Positions 38,201 through 49,497 of a stretch of 64,000 nucleotides of DNA are shown here, piece by piece. Both the position numbers and the translations under genes were made by a program. Within the stretch, counting starts at the first letter, position 1, and each line of letters begins with the position of its first letter. The notes beneath the pieces were generated by a model, which saw only the letters and a program-made list of their open reading frames with translations, searched no databases and was not told the DNA's origin. The DNA is from Paragonimus westermani (Eukaryota; Platyhelminthes; Trematoda; Plagiorchiida; Troglotrematidae), in the NCBI GenBank assembly GCA_008508345.1, contig QNGE01001217.1:42381-106380 (forward strand). The letters are read 5' to 3'.

Positions 38201-39661
38201 ACAATGTGGTATGATTGAGTAATTTTCCTAACGGTTAATTTTTAGATATCGACCTGGCAAAGTGAGGCCGAGAGGATGGGTGTGGAATTCCATTCATGAA
38301 GAGCAGAAATAACGCATCACCAAATTCGACCTCTTTAATACACGAATGCTAAGGGCAGAAAATGTTGCAAACTGCATATAGAAACGATTATTTTGCTGTC
38401 TGACTGCTTTTGCGCCTCGGTGCCGATGTCTTCGAATACCCAGCATCAAGAAACAAAGTGAATTATAGGTTCCTCTGAAACAGGGTGTGTGACGATGGCT
38501 GTTCAGTTGGTCGTAGTCGCAGTCAGTCACTCAACCCGTATTCTGGAAATATAGTTTTCTCTCAACAATATAAGGAACATTTTACCAGTTGCCCATCAGT
38601 TTATGTAAGTAATGGGCTGTTACTTAGAAATGGTTTGAAACCGGACCAGCAGATTTCGTACTAAGGCGGACTGAAAATAATTTGTTTCAATTTGACAACC
38701 AACCACTTTTGATCGCATCGTTCGCATTTAGATAAGCCTTTCGGCCAGCCCAATTTGAAAGGAAGACCCGAGTTCCGTTCTTATTAAAGTCCATTAGTAG
38801 TGCATATTCCTGTCTAGATGGGGGTTTACACTCCATCCCTTTTGCTTGTGAGTGCATCACGTTAAACACAGCGCTACTGACTTCACAGTAGGCATGACCG
38901 ACTGATCATGTCTGAACCTTCAACCACAAATGTGTGTGAATACTGTCCAGCTTGTAAGATATCTGCACCTAATTTGGCACGAATGTAGTCGAACAGTTTA
39001 AACGGCGTGTTTGACGTGTTAGTGACAAATGGATTGAGAATAGCAGACCGTTAAGAGCAAGCTGTAATACTCGACGTTTAGACCACATTGAGTGGCCCTC
39101 CTCAAGAGTGTTGTAAACGAAATCACATTAACAAAGGAGCCGTTCAGCTTGCTGCATCATTTCAAGCGTCATTCGATGAACTCAATTGGTTGCGAAGACT
39201 GTAATCAAGTGTGGGTGTCGTTTGATTTAAAATAATCCAAATTCTCGAACTTTTATTAAACGACCTGTCCGCATGCGCTTCAAATTGATTAACCGAATTA
39301 TCGTGCATATCTGAAAATGTAAATGCTAACCCTTGGACCTGCCTCTCAAGGCCCAGCTAACAAGTATTTCCATTTAAAAGGACCTGCGTGAGTGTGTGTT
39401 ACACAATTTCCTACGAATTGTTACTCAAATCCATTGAGATGAACTAGTGATCGATAGCTCGTTCGCATTAGGCTACTCTTTTTCAGCTAGCTTCAAACAC
39501 ACTGGACAATTTTATCACGTCACAAAGCTGCAAATTACAAGCGATGTGAAACCAATTAACAGAGCCGCAAACAAACATTACGAGCACTTCGAATCCTTCA
39601 CTTGGTGGTCGATCGCAAGTGGAAATAACAAATAAAATTTCGAACAGTAGGGGAGTTTGGT
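35246..39661. other. Gene-free stretch
   Basis: I see no gene, RNA gene or recognisable repeat that I can support. Open frames are short (103 codons or fewer) and unrecognised. Confidence 0.45.
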
Positions 39662-40070
39662 TAACACGATTTTAACATTAATCGAAATTGGTCAGAGATT
39701 TTCAGAAAGCTTCTTCCGAAAAGAAGCACTGCACTCGAGTTTCGTTCATGTCAAAGCGTGTGGTGATCACTTACAGTTAATAGCGCAGTTACAGTGCTTT
39801 CTGTCAAGGCGATCGGGCAATCCGACTGTTACTCATGGGCGAATATAGTTGGAATTCGGTACATGATAACTCAGTTGCGAGTGCTATGAAGTCAACGGAG
39901 AAGTGATCGCCAGGAAGGTGTGGTCCGGGTTCACCTCTAAGCCTGTGTAAGGGTATATACTACTGAACATATCTGAGGGTAGAAAAGTCCGGACTTAATA
40001 CCACTTTTATAAAATGGCCACCTGAAATATCCAACGGAATGTGAAAGTTGAGATCAAGTAAGGGTGGTAT
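39662..40070 (+). mobile_element. tRNA-core inverted-repeat element, copy D (old)
   Basis: This degenerate full-structure copy has a left end that includes CGAAAAGAAGCACTGCACTC (from 39717) and an internal block (GGCGATCGGGCAATCC, 39809-39824) matching the copy A block that starts at 49225. An A-box-like GGAGAAGTG and a B-box-like CCGGGTTCACCTC follow at about 39897-39940. The right end (about 39965-40070) matches the right end of copy A through to a final GGTGGTAT. Both terminal repeats are still recognisable as inverted counterparts but have drifted strongly. Ends are approximate. Confidence 0.6.
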
Positions 40071-41368
40071 TCAACTTATGTGAGCTAACGTGGCTCTTAC
40101 TGCCTCAAACCTCTACTGGTGTCCTTTGAAGACGAATAAGGCTAAAGCAGTGAGCGAATCAGCATGACTTGCACACAGCCCGTTTGTCTGGACGGACATG
40201 GTTAATCACATACGATCAGTTAGTGGTAAATACAATCATGAGGACAACACTTTAAAGGTGTGCGCTCTGTAGTCGGTGTTAGCTAGCCGTCACTCGTCGA
40301 ATTGCATCTGCTTCGTTCCTGAGAGCTTCTGCCTCAGCTATTCCCCTATTTCACTATTCTGTCTCGTTTCACTACGTCACCTTTTTCACAATCTCTGCTG
40401 TTTTTTAAACAAGCAAATTTGACCACACTACTATTACTAGTATCCAAATACTGTCTGCTTTCTAATATCGTTAAACACAAAATCAAGCGCATATAAGCAT
40501 TGTCAGTCTCCTTTAAACCGCAAAATTTCGAAATTTCAGATTGGTTACGATGAAAATGTGTACTGTTGCCTGTTAGTACATTCACAAACACCACAATCAG
40601 TTTCATCCTTGTCTGGAATCACTAAGCACGGTCCGTTAAGACAAGATTCAAACAGATGATCATTACGCTCAAATCCACCGCGAGCTTTTGAAGGAGTGGC
40701 CAGGTTGGCGTTCAAATTTCTTTCAAATTAACTCCATCTGAAGCATCTGAACAGTGTAAAGTCTAGTCTTGTTTGTAGGTTTGTGAAGTCAAATTCTGAA
40801 TCACTTGGTCGTGATCCGATCCATTTTCTATGAAGCTTCTAGCAAAACATGCGTCTGAAAAAGTCGACTAAGGAATTTGTTATGCGTAAGAAGTTCTATA
40901 CACAAAATAAAACAATGTTATACTCTAGAGACTTTCTCAGTTACAGCAGGATATTAATATGTAATTAACATACGTACATTGAAGTTATTGTGCCCTTCAG
41001 TGAATGGATGAGGAGTAGCGGTTAGATGAGCGGACAAAGTGCAAAGGCCGTGTTTAAACGGAAATCCGCGTTAACGAATGTTATCATGAAATGATTGTCT
41101 TGAGATGGTTCATGTGATTAGGTTCCGACGGGATGAAAAACACAGAAATGAGCGCTTTTAGATGCGTAGTATTCTGAATTTCATCACATTACTCATAACC
41201 ACAGATAGCAATACATCAGTGTGAACCACTGATGCATAACTGCCACAAAAACATGAAGAAGAAAACAAGCCCAGTATGCATAGAGAGGAAAAGAGAAAAA
41301 GGAGAGAGGAAGGTACTTAACAACCGAAAATTTTTACGTCTACATCCAAACATACGACATCAAGGTGC
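40071..41368. other. Gene-free stretch
   Basis: No gene is recognised. The purine-rich segment at 41281-41320 (AGAGGAAAAGAGAAAAAGGA) lies just downstream of the minus-strand retroelement stop codon and may belong to the 3' untranslated tail of that element. Confidence 0.4.
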
Positions 41369-42040
41369 CTACACCTTGCAAATACAACGACAACATTCAC
41401 ACAACTGAGCTCGATTAGCCGCCATCCCACCTAACGCCGCAAACCACCGACTCTGTGAGTCGCGAGGGTCCCAGCCCGACAGAAAAAACCAATCTGCAAT
41501 GGCCAACTCCTTCGTGAACGACTTCATTTCCCTAAGCCATGTCATCATCTATCCACCGCGCACCTCGCGCCAGTCGAACACAGCATCGGCCAGGATTGCT
41601 CGGTGTGGCAGGCGGCTAGCTGGCATCCTAAGTACATGAGCGAACCAACTAAACCTGTGCGACTGTAAGGATTGAATAAAAGAACTCGTTTGACAATCAC
41701 TACATAGTACCCGATTTCTAACCTCATCGTCGTTCGCTCGCTGGTACCACTCGATATGAGCGATTGAACGCAGACAGCGGTGGTCAGATACCCGAAGACG
41801 GTTCACGTCTTCTACGCTGAACGGCCAAGTTTCGCTAGTGTAAAGTTACACAGTCCTCACTGTTGTCTGATACACGCGACCCTTAAGCGTCGGAGATATA
41901 TCAGACTGCCGCTAGAGGTGCCTCAGATTAGCGAGTACCGCCCTGGCCATAGAAATGCGCGCTTCTGTTCCATTACCCACGCTGAGGCAACTTACCAAAT
42001 ACGCCAACCGGTCAACAACCACCATGATTTTATTGCCTAA
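41369..42040 (-). pseudogene. C-terminal region of the non-LTR element ORF2
   Basis: The minus-strand translation includes RISMARAVLANLRHL near 41930-41970, VNRLRVSDHRCLRSIAHIEW near 41755-41810, FSWFAHVLRMPASRLPHRAI near 41600-41660 and LSGWDPRDSQSRWFAALGGM at about 41430-41490, ending at TAG 41369-41371. This order of blocks is the usual C-terminal half of fluke non-LTR ORF2 proteins. At least three internal stops are present, one of them just after REVRGG. Confidence 0.88.
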
Positions 42041-42056
42041 CATTCAATTTACATAA

Positions 42057-42812
42057 TCACAGCAGAAGCACTTTGCACTTTGAGGCTGCAAAGCACACTC
42101 CGAAGTAGTTGGCGAAACGCGAAATAGCGTTTATCGTTGTTTGTGTTACTTGAAAGCTGTCAAACAGCAAAATCTTGTCGTCAGCATAATGAAGGTTGGT
42201 CAGTCTTTCACCAGGTAGGAGGTCCACACCGGCATCTTGTGAGTGCCGCAGACAATCGCCCAATATTTCATCTATGACGAAGTTGAATAGGAATGGTGAG
42301 AGTGGACAGCCCGGACGTACGCCGCTCATGGTGCTGAAACTGTCAGACAGTTCACCGTAAACTCTAACCTGATCTGAAGTATGGGAATAGAGTGCCGACA
42401 GTATGTTCACGTACTTAGTCGGCACACCTCTGCGTTGGAGCGACTCTAAAAGTGTAGATCGATCCACCGAATCGAGCGCACCTTTATAGTCTAGAATTAC
42501 GGTGATCGTTTGCTGACGGTACATATGGCGCTGCTTCAGAATCTGGCGAGGCGCAAAAGTGTGATCTATACATCCCCGCTCAGGGCGAAGCTCTGTCAGT
42601 TCTTTCCAAAGGTTCACCTCTTGGACTGCAGTGAGTCGATGAAGTATGATGGATGCCAGGACCCTAGTAATGACTTGGGTCAAACAAATTGCCCTATGGT
42701 TTTCGCAAGAGCCCGAAACTCCTGTATTGAATATGGGAACTATTATGGAGCGACCCCAGCACGGAGGAATGCTCGGCGTCGTCCACACAAGTGGGAACAG
42801 CTGACCCAACAC
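42057..42812 (-). pseudogene. Reverse transcriptase domain of the non-LTR element
   Basis: This is the longest open frame in the window (251 codons). It contains a region starting PPCWGRSIIVPIF and AICLTQVITRVLASIILHRL, a motif A segment VILDYKGALDSVDR with the catalytic Asp present, motif B as GVRPGCPLSPFLFNFVIDEI, and motif C as LHYADDKILL. All three core motifs are intact, although the usual hydrophobic residue after YADD is Lys. The ATG at 42812 is not a true start; upstream coding sequence is present in another frame. The frame ends at a stop at 42057-42059, after which the C-terminal region continues in another frame. Confidence 0.92.
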
Positions 42813-42819
42813 CAGTACT

Positions 42820-43290
42820 AATGCCTTCCACCTTCCATGAAAAGTGTCGGTGGGAGGTCATCTGGACCAGCAGCCTTATTATGTTTGAGAGTCGAACTGT
42901 AATTTCGGACCTTAGTGTGAGTGGGTGGTTTCGGATCTGCCGACCAGAGTGCTGTATCACAGGTTTGTGGCGTTAACACAGTAGAAGTGCGTGACCAGTT
43001 GAATTGCTCCTTACAGTGTTCCGGCCGCCGGGGAAGCGGATGAATGTGTCATCTGCCCCGTTGACAGTTTCACTGACAGACGGTCGCCTGGAGCCAGTGG
43101 CACGGATAATCTTGGATGGTCTGCGGGTGTTCCCCGAAGCAAAAGCGGTTTTCATTTCCCTAACATTTTCCAATAATCAAGCCTCATGATCAGCCTTTAG
43201 ACTACGTGTCAGCTTTCTACGGGTATCTCTTCCAAACTTGTTGTATAAACCGTCAAGAGGAATGTTCCGTCTAGCATCTAACAACTCCAG
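42820..43290 (-). pseudogene. Linker and RT N-terminal region of the non-LTR element
   Basis: The minus-strand translation from about 43290 includes LLDARRNIPLDGLYNK, then, after one stop, SGNTRRPSKIIRATGSRRPS (about 43085-43145). These match the conserved linker seen between endonuclease and RT in this element group. Around 42840-42905 the phrase NKAAGPDDLPPTLFMEGG is the start of the RT finger region but lies in a different frame from the preceding sequence. The segment 42877-42995 recurs at 44890-45010. Confidence 0.8.
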
Positions 43291-43440
43291 GGATTCCTCC
43301 GAAATCCCATGTCTGTTCAACCCATGTGCCCCCCTGTTGCATGCTACTGAGCCTGCTTCATGAGTGCTATTTGAGATCTGGGTTCAGCGCCTATTGAGTT
43401 CTTTCGAGTGGGAACTAATGAGGCAGCTTTTCATGCTGGT

Positions 43441-44285
43441 TCAGTACCTCTGCTTTGCTGACGGTATAATCGTCTTCTCAAGAGCCAGTCGTTGCTGCCG
43501 ATGGGGTCGTTGCCCAGCACAAGTAAGAACGAAACGACAGCGTAACAGCAAATGATCCGAACCCAAATGCATGCTCCAATATGAACGACAGTCCTGAGTG
43601 TAATCCCACCACCTGTAACTAACGCCTATGTGGTCTATCTGAGACCAGGCCTGGTTCGAAGAATGCGGGCACCAAATATAGCAGTGACGTGCACGATGCC
43701 TAAAACTAGTGCTGGCTAAAAGTAGCTTATGTTCGGCACACAACTGCAAAAGTCACTCGCCATTATCTGAACGATGTGGTGCTGCCACATAAATAGGACT
43801 CAGCCCCACCATCGTGGCTGACCTGGACGTTCATATCTCCGGCCATAATGACTATCAGAACCACTCGTCGACCGAAGGAGAGTGGCCAGATCGGGGTAAA
43901 ACGCGCCCTTGACGCAGACATCACCACAGTCATTTGAAGCATAGGTAGACACAATGGAAAGATTTCTGAAAGTTTTGTGTCTAGAGCCGGCCTCAACAGA
44001 AGCTGCCAAGTGGACGGCACAAAGTCTGCTGTTAACAGGGATCTAGTCTGCTAATGCGGCTGTCGTGCTGAGGACTATACCTGTTCCAGTTTGATCTCCA
44101 TCGGTAGCCGTGGAGTCACCCGAAGTGTATAACCAGTCTCGGATAGACAGTGTGGGTGCCGTTAATTTCATTCTTTGACTCCTATCCTGGATTCTAGTCC
44201 CTGAAACACAACAGACATCGACATTTAATGAGTCTAGCTTTCATGCGAAATTGGCCTGTTGATCAAAGCAAGGGACGATGAAGGG
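43441..44285 (-). pseudogene. Endonuclease domain of the non-LTR element
   Basis: Minus-strand frames give LNVDVCCVSGTRIQ near 44190-44230, then NLSIVSTYASND and a GDMNVQ motif (about 43830-43950), followed by QIDHIGVSYRW and LGSDHLLLR (about 43555-43650). These correspond in order to the N-terminal, central and SDH catalytic motifs of apurinic-like endonucleases of non-LTR elements. The first motif should read S-E-T-R-I-Q; here the catalytic Glu codon is GGG (Gly). There are also a stop after ALAD and at least two frame changes. The protein would nick target DNA to prime reverse transcription in an active relative. Confidence 0.85.
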
Positions 44286-44879
44286 TTGAGGCTGAGTGGT
44301 AAGAGATGGGACTAGCCGGTGCAGTGTTACTACGATTGACTGTATCTGTTTTGGTATCTGTATAGTAATTATCAGAAATGGAGGTCAGGAGGAGCATGAC
44401 AACTAAGTTTGACAGGATGGTGGGGGAGGGATCAGCAGTAGCATGTTTTCATCCATCCACCCTGCTGTATGCAGCAGATGGAGTGACTCGGTTTATATTG
44501 CGAGACGGCCGATGCGGAGTGGAACTATTGGTGTTGTGATTATTCATGGTTGTGTGTGGGCATTGCTTCTGCCAGGATTCTCAGACGAAGACAGGAGGAC
44601 GATTCGGGTTGTCAACCAAAGGCTTTGGTTGAGAGGCCTGTACCGCAAGGCAGTGGGTTGGTGTCAGTGTGCCGAAACTGGTATATTTATTTGAAGATGT
44701 CAACCACGTTCCAAACCCCAACCTGTATGACCGGGATAATGTGGTTTATCAGAGCTCTCTATTTATTGGACTGCTTAGTATGTGACTGTGTCAGCGTGGT
44801 CTCCACACAATCCAGTTTATCTCAATAGGTCATTGAGATGCACAAGCTAGTCTCCTTCTGATACCAGATCATATGGACC
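44286..44879. other. Unassigned stretch between two retroelement fragments
   Basis: The sequence is rich in TG-containing words and has an 83-codon open frame on the plus strand, but nothing is recognisable. It may be the 5' part of the non-LTR element or older repeat sequence. Confidence 0.35.
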
Positions 44880-45010
44880 GGAAGTCCCATTACGTTTGAG
44901 AGTCGAACTGCAATTTGGGACCTCACTCGCAGTGGGTGGTTTCAAATCCACCGACCAGAGTGCTGCATCCCAAGTTTTTGGCGTTGACAGATAAGAAGCA
45001 GGAGACCAGC
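44880..45010 (-). mobile_element. Second fragment of the same non-LTR family (RT N-terminal region)
   Basis: This segment aligns along its length, by eye, with 42865-42997. Shared words include TTTGAGAGTCGAACTG, GTGGGTGGTTTC and CCGACCAGAGTGCTG. It is in the same orientation as the 2.9-kb element and about 2 kb from the matching part of it. It is either an independent, very short truncated insertion or a local duplication. No open frame is preserved. Confidence 0.8.
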
Positions 45011-48000
45011 TAAAGTGACTCTTTTAGGCTCTATGTTCACTGGACATTGAGCCAGTTGTCCATCTGTGTATATGTGAGTCGGTAGCATATTAGTGCATTC
45101 AAAAAGGCCAAATGGCAGCCCACCAGGAATGTGAAGCCGTTTCAAGCAAACTCATGAGTATCTAACGGTCCAACCAACAAAGGTGAGTTACGTCCTTTAA
45201 ACGAGAAAACGATAGAGTGCTGGTTCTACCTGGTCTCAGTGGAGACATACCCAACTGATGGGATGACAACCGCGTTCAGTTGATCAGTCTATCATATAAC
45301 GATTAGTAAAGTCCAAAGTTCCTCCGGAACGATTACAAACTTTACTGGTATGTTCGCCACCCTTTATGTGCTGACTATTAATCCAGGTTAAAGTGTGCAA
45401 TTTATGTCATGTAGTAATCGCAGGTGTGATAGAATGATGGACACGTCCGAATGTTAACCGTTCATATGAAACTCAATATTACTGTCCTGATCATCGAGAT
45501 TGTGAACAGTCCCACTGAAGAACAATATCAGATGACGTGGGTCTATATTTTGAGGGGACAATTGAGCTGGCAATTCCTGATAGAAGACGACAGACTGAGA
45601 GATATAATTGAAGCGTTAGGCAAATATCTCTTGTGAATAGATATACCTAAGTTGTCTGACATTACCTCAGTCTTAGTGTATACTCTGCTGAACCACTGTC
45701 AGTTCTTTGAAAAGAGTTTTGAATTTCTTTGGACCCATGTACTTACGTTGGTTTGCTAATGAATTCTCGAAAATACTTGTTCATCACGGTGCCTCCCTAT
45801 ATATATATAAGAGAATTGAAACGTGGATTTGGATGAGAGGCATTTTAATTGTAATTTCACAGGGTATTGCAAATTCGAATTTTTGTGAGCTCTTGTTGCT
45901 TTACGGATGGAAGAAAATAAGTTGGATGAATGGCTCATAGGTGAAAAGAACTTACACATCCGTGCGGAAAGAGCGTTAAAGGACAAGAGAACTATTACTG
46001 TGGTAGCATCGAACTGTCAAACACGTTGAGTCAGCATACAGATGCAAACGGACAGACAGAAAATTCGGCAATTCATGTTAATACGTTGCAGAGTTATGTT
46101 AATCCAGTTGATCCAACCTCCATATATGACTATCACAAAAGGTTACCACAATGCAGTCGAGCTAACCATGGCCACAGGCAATATGTTCCGGAGTGAGCAG
46201 CACCTAAGGGGGAGGTTCGTTCTATACAAACTCAGGCTTAAGAAGATGACCCCATAATCACTTGTTCTTAGTTAGACGGGAGGTAGTTTATTGATGTGTG
46301 ATAGCCTGTACGGAGAGTTTTGTGGGTTAGCTCTAACAGTGTAGCCAAACTTTCTGGGGAACAGTTCATCCTAAGTCAACTTCCTTATTGACATTCCACT
46401 TTTCGTTCCACCCAATTACAGTTTGGAATTTATTCACTCACGGATGACAGACCTGAATGTTTGTTTTCATATTAAGACATGCAAAGAAGAGCGAACTCGA
46501 CGTTTGATTGTTCTTACGATACCGAGTATAGTCCAGGATTTCTAAAGAACGGTTTGATTATTTGTAGTCCGGTTTCTTTTTTCTACCGGAAGAGTCCCCA
46601 GGTTATCTTGCAACAGTATTTTGAATCAACTGGAAATTATAAGAACTCGAGTAATTTTGAGATTTTGTGTTCGAAATCCGACATCTAGGGTTAAATTATT
46701 CTAAAGTATAGTCACTTGCAAACATTCGTAATGCTTTTGATATGAGACAAACGTAGGTGACCAACCACAAATTTCTAATTTGTCAGGACAGAAAGTGATT
46801 TGAGAATGTGTGCGAGGCTAGTTTCGTACTGGACAGTAAATGGCAAATTAACAACATCGTAATCTTTGTTCAATCACTCCACTCCACTCCTCTAGGCGCC
46901 CCTCGTTCCATCACAGAACAAAAATGTACAAGGTACAGTAAGTTATTTACAACCAACCTCTCTGACACACACACACACAAGTGCACAGGTGCACACGAAA
47001 CCATAATCACCACTTTCCTCTCACAGCTGAGACCAACTCGGAAATTAGCTCCAATCCCTAATATGCACAAACAACAGCCATTAGGAATTCATTAGACTCG
47101 TTGAGCATTTGGTCATCCGTTTCCTCTTAAATGGAGATGTATATACCTCGGACAGGTCTTGAAGTAGAACAGAACAAGACTTAACTGGCTAATTCTCTTT
47201 TTCCCCATGGAACAGATGTAGCATGTGTGGTTGGTTGCCTGTCAGAGTGAGAAGGAATAGGAATGGAGGGGTTGGCAAGGGATGACACATAAGGAGTTGG
47301 AGGGGGACAGAAGTGAAGCTGGGAGTGGCTTTAAATCCCTGGAGAGAAGGAACAAGAGCAGGTTGGACTGGTTGACAGAATGCTGAACCATTTTATCGTC
47401 CAAATTAGTTGTTGTTCTGGAGCATCAAAAGCAACTACTCACCAAAAATTGCGGATTCTCTACCTCAAGAATGCACTTACTGTTTCAGGGAAAAAACTTG
47501 AACAACCTTAGCAACTTAAAACAGAACGGACGCAAAGATTCACCAGAAGCACGTGCAAAAGTTTAAATAACCAAGTTCTTTCCAACTACACGGTCTAATT
47601 GTTTTCATTGTGAACCGAAACACCGAAAAACAATTTGCAGTTCATTGTGTAAACTTTTTCTCAAAAAAAACAGAGTGAACTTAGGATTCACTTGAATGGC
47701 GTGGTATGTGAAACACTACTTTTGAAACAAAGACGTAATAAGCACATTATTTTCGAAATTGTAAGTCTACCTGCACAAACAGCTTTGTACAAATAAGGCA
47801 AAAGTGTGGGGACTATCCAGGACAACGAACTTCGTGTGATGGGGCGCTATAACAATCGTGTAAAAGAAGAACTAATGAAATAACGCGAGCCTAAAAGATA
47901 CAGTAAGCTATAGCCATAAATTGTGCAAGAAAGCGACAAAATATTTCACGTCTGCTTCACGCTGTATTGTCCTCCCCCTTAAAAGAACAACCACCTTAGT

Positions 48001-48956
48001 ATTCCGTGCCTAACACGACTCGTCCGGTGTCGTAAACAGTTTCAAATTACATATAGGTTGAACGCGAAGCGTATTATGTGTATGGCAACAGGCGCATCAA
48101 CCGTGCCACAACAACAGACGTATCTAGACGTGTTCGATAAGACACTGATATATTTTGGCTAAATGTTCGTAAGGGTTTGACTATCGGTTAATCAAGTGGA
48201 GTGACACGCATTCGTAAATTGTTCTACCCGCAACAATCCTATAAGGGGGAGAACATAAATGAATATGAGCCCAACAGTTCGAGTGAGTTGTGGCTATACC
48301 CAAGTAAATTGCGGTTGTTACGTCACATTTCATCCATATTTCACGAACGTCTGAGAATCACACTTGAGGAAACCCCACTGAGAAAATGCGAATAAAGCTC
48401 TTTATGTTGAAGGTACTCAGAACCAGAGGAGCTACAAACGGATGACTAGGCACTTGTACACACCGGACCGTAACAATTAGTCGGTGAACAAAACACTATA
48501 GCATCTAGTCCTCATTTGAGTAGTGGGCACATTTTAAGGTCGAATTATTGGCGAGCAGTCATTTATTTATTGAGGAGAAGCTAAAGTGCGTTTAACTGGC
48601 TGATTTGTGAAGTCTACTTATGAATGCCTCCAATTAAGTTCGCTTAATACCAGGATTACCTAACGATGTCGAAAAGCTTACTCAAATAAGATTGGCCGTT
48701 TGTCTCGAGAGGTAGTACAAGATTGTTGGTTTGCAATCCTAGAAAATTTCGCCTAATCATGTAACAAGCATACATTCATGAAGTTTGAGGCTAGGGCCTT
48801 GTGTAAACATCAGATAAGGTAAGAAAAATTAGGTCTCGGGCAGCCTGTTAAAGTAGTTTAGTCACACATACAGCAATTATGAGACAACGGTCTTCAGGTA
48901 TGGTTAGCATGCACACACAAAACGCCCATCAAAGCAACTGACACTATATAAATTGT
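45011..48956. other. Gene-free stretch
   Basis: No gene, RNA or recognised element was found apart from a short (AC) run. A G+A-rich segment lies at about 47246-47360. Open frames of up to 95 codons occur but have no recognisable content. Confidence 0.45.
46965..46979. repeat. (AC)7 microsatellite
   Basis: A short AC dinucleotide run is followed by a GTGCACAGGTGCACAC segment. Confidence 0.85.
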
Positions 48957-49497
48957 ACATCACCTGTAATTGATCGCAGCTGTCGCATTCTCGCAGAGTT
49001 TCCAGTCGGCTGCCTTTGAAAAGAAGTACAAGACTCAAGTTTCAGTCTTGTTTGCATTCACTAGTTGTGTATGTACGCGCCACGGCTGGGACCAGAACAT
49101 CGGCCATCATTAAACAAAATGTCACTCAGCAAGTTAATGATTTTCATGAGTCCAGCTTGAACAGAAGTTTTAGTCCAGGGATCATGGATTTGGGTCAACA
49201 GGAGAGTTACTGTGTCTCCTCTCGAGGCGATTGGACAACCTGGTCACTGCTCACAGGAGAACGTAATCGAGCGTTCACATGATAATTCGGTCATGCCTAA
49301 CGTGAGGTCAATGGCAAAGTGGTCAACACGGTTGCCTCATGAAAGCGTGATTCGGGTTCTAGTCCCGGCCGCGGCAAGCATATGCACTGCTGACGAACTG
49401 TAATGAGAACGAAACTCAAGTCTAATGCTTCCGTTCGAAAGGGGCCGACTGGAGTTTCTGTAAGATTGTGGCAGCTGCGATCAATTGTGGGTGATGT
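48957..49497 (+). mobile_element. tRNA-core inverted-repeat element, copy A (best preserved)
   Basis: The terminal inverted repeats span roughly 48957-49050 and 49405-49497. They include a perfect 15-bp block, AATTGATCGCAGCTG at 48968-48982 and its reverse complement at 49472-49486, an outer ACATCACC/GGTGATGT pair, and further imperfect blocks (CCAGTCGG, GAAAAGAAGTAC, ACTCAAGTTTC). Between them lie about 240 bp of unique sequence and then a tRNA-like module at about 49300-49370. The module has a TGGCAAAGTGGTCAAC A box (from 49312), a GGTTGCCTCATGAAAGCG middle and a CGGGTTCTAGTCCCGG B box and T arm (from 49353). The T arm pairs well; no acceptor stem is evident. The element encodes nothing recognisable. 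I see no convincing target-site duplication. Confidence 0.82.

Larger units (their letters stand above)
41369..44285 (-). mobile_element. Non-LTR retrotransposon, near-complete ORF2 but inactivated
   Basis: Read on the minus strand, this 2.9-kb stretch gives, in the usual order, an apurinic-type endonuclease, a linker, a reverse transcriptase and a long C-terminal region, ending at a TAG at 41369-41371. It belongs with the RTE/CR1-like non-LTR elements common in fluke genomes; that assignment comes from pattern recognition, not a search. Several frame changes and internal stops break it, so it cannot encode a functional protein. I did not find the 5' end; the sequence beyond 44285 does not continue a recognisable ORF. 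The parts are annotated separately. Confidence 0.9.
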
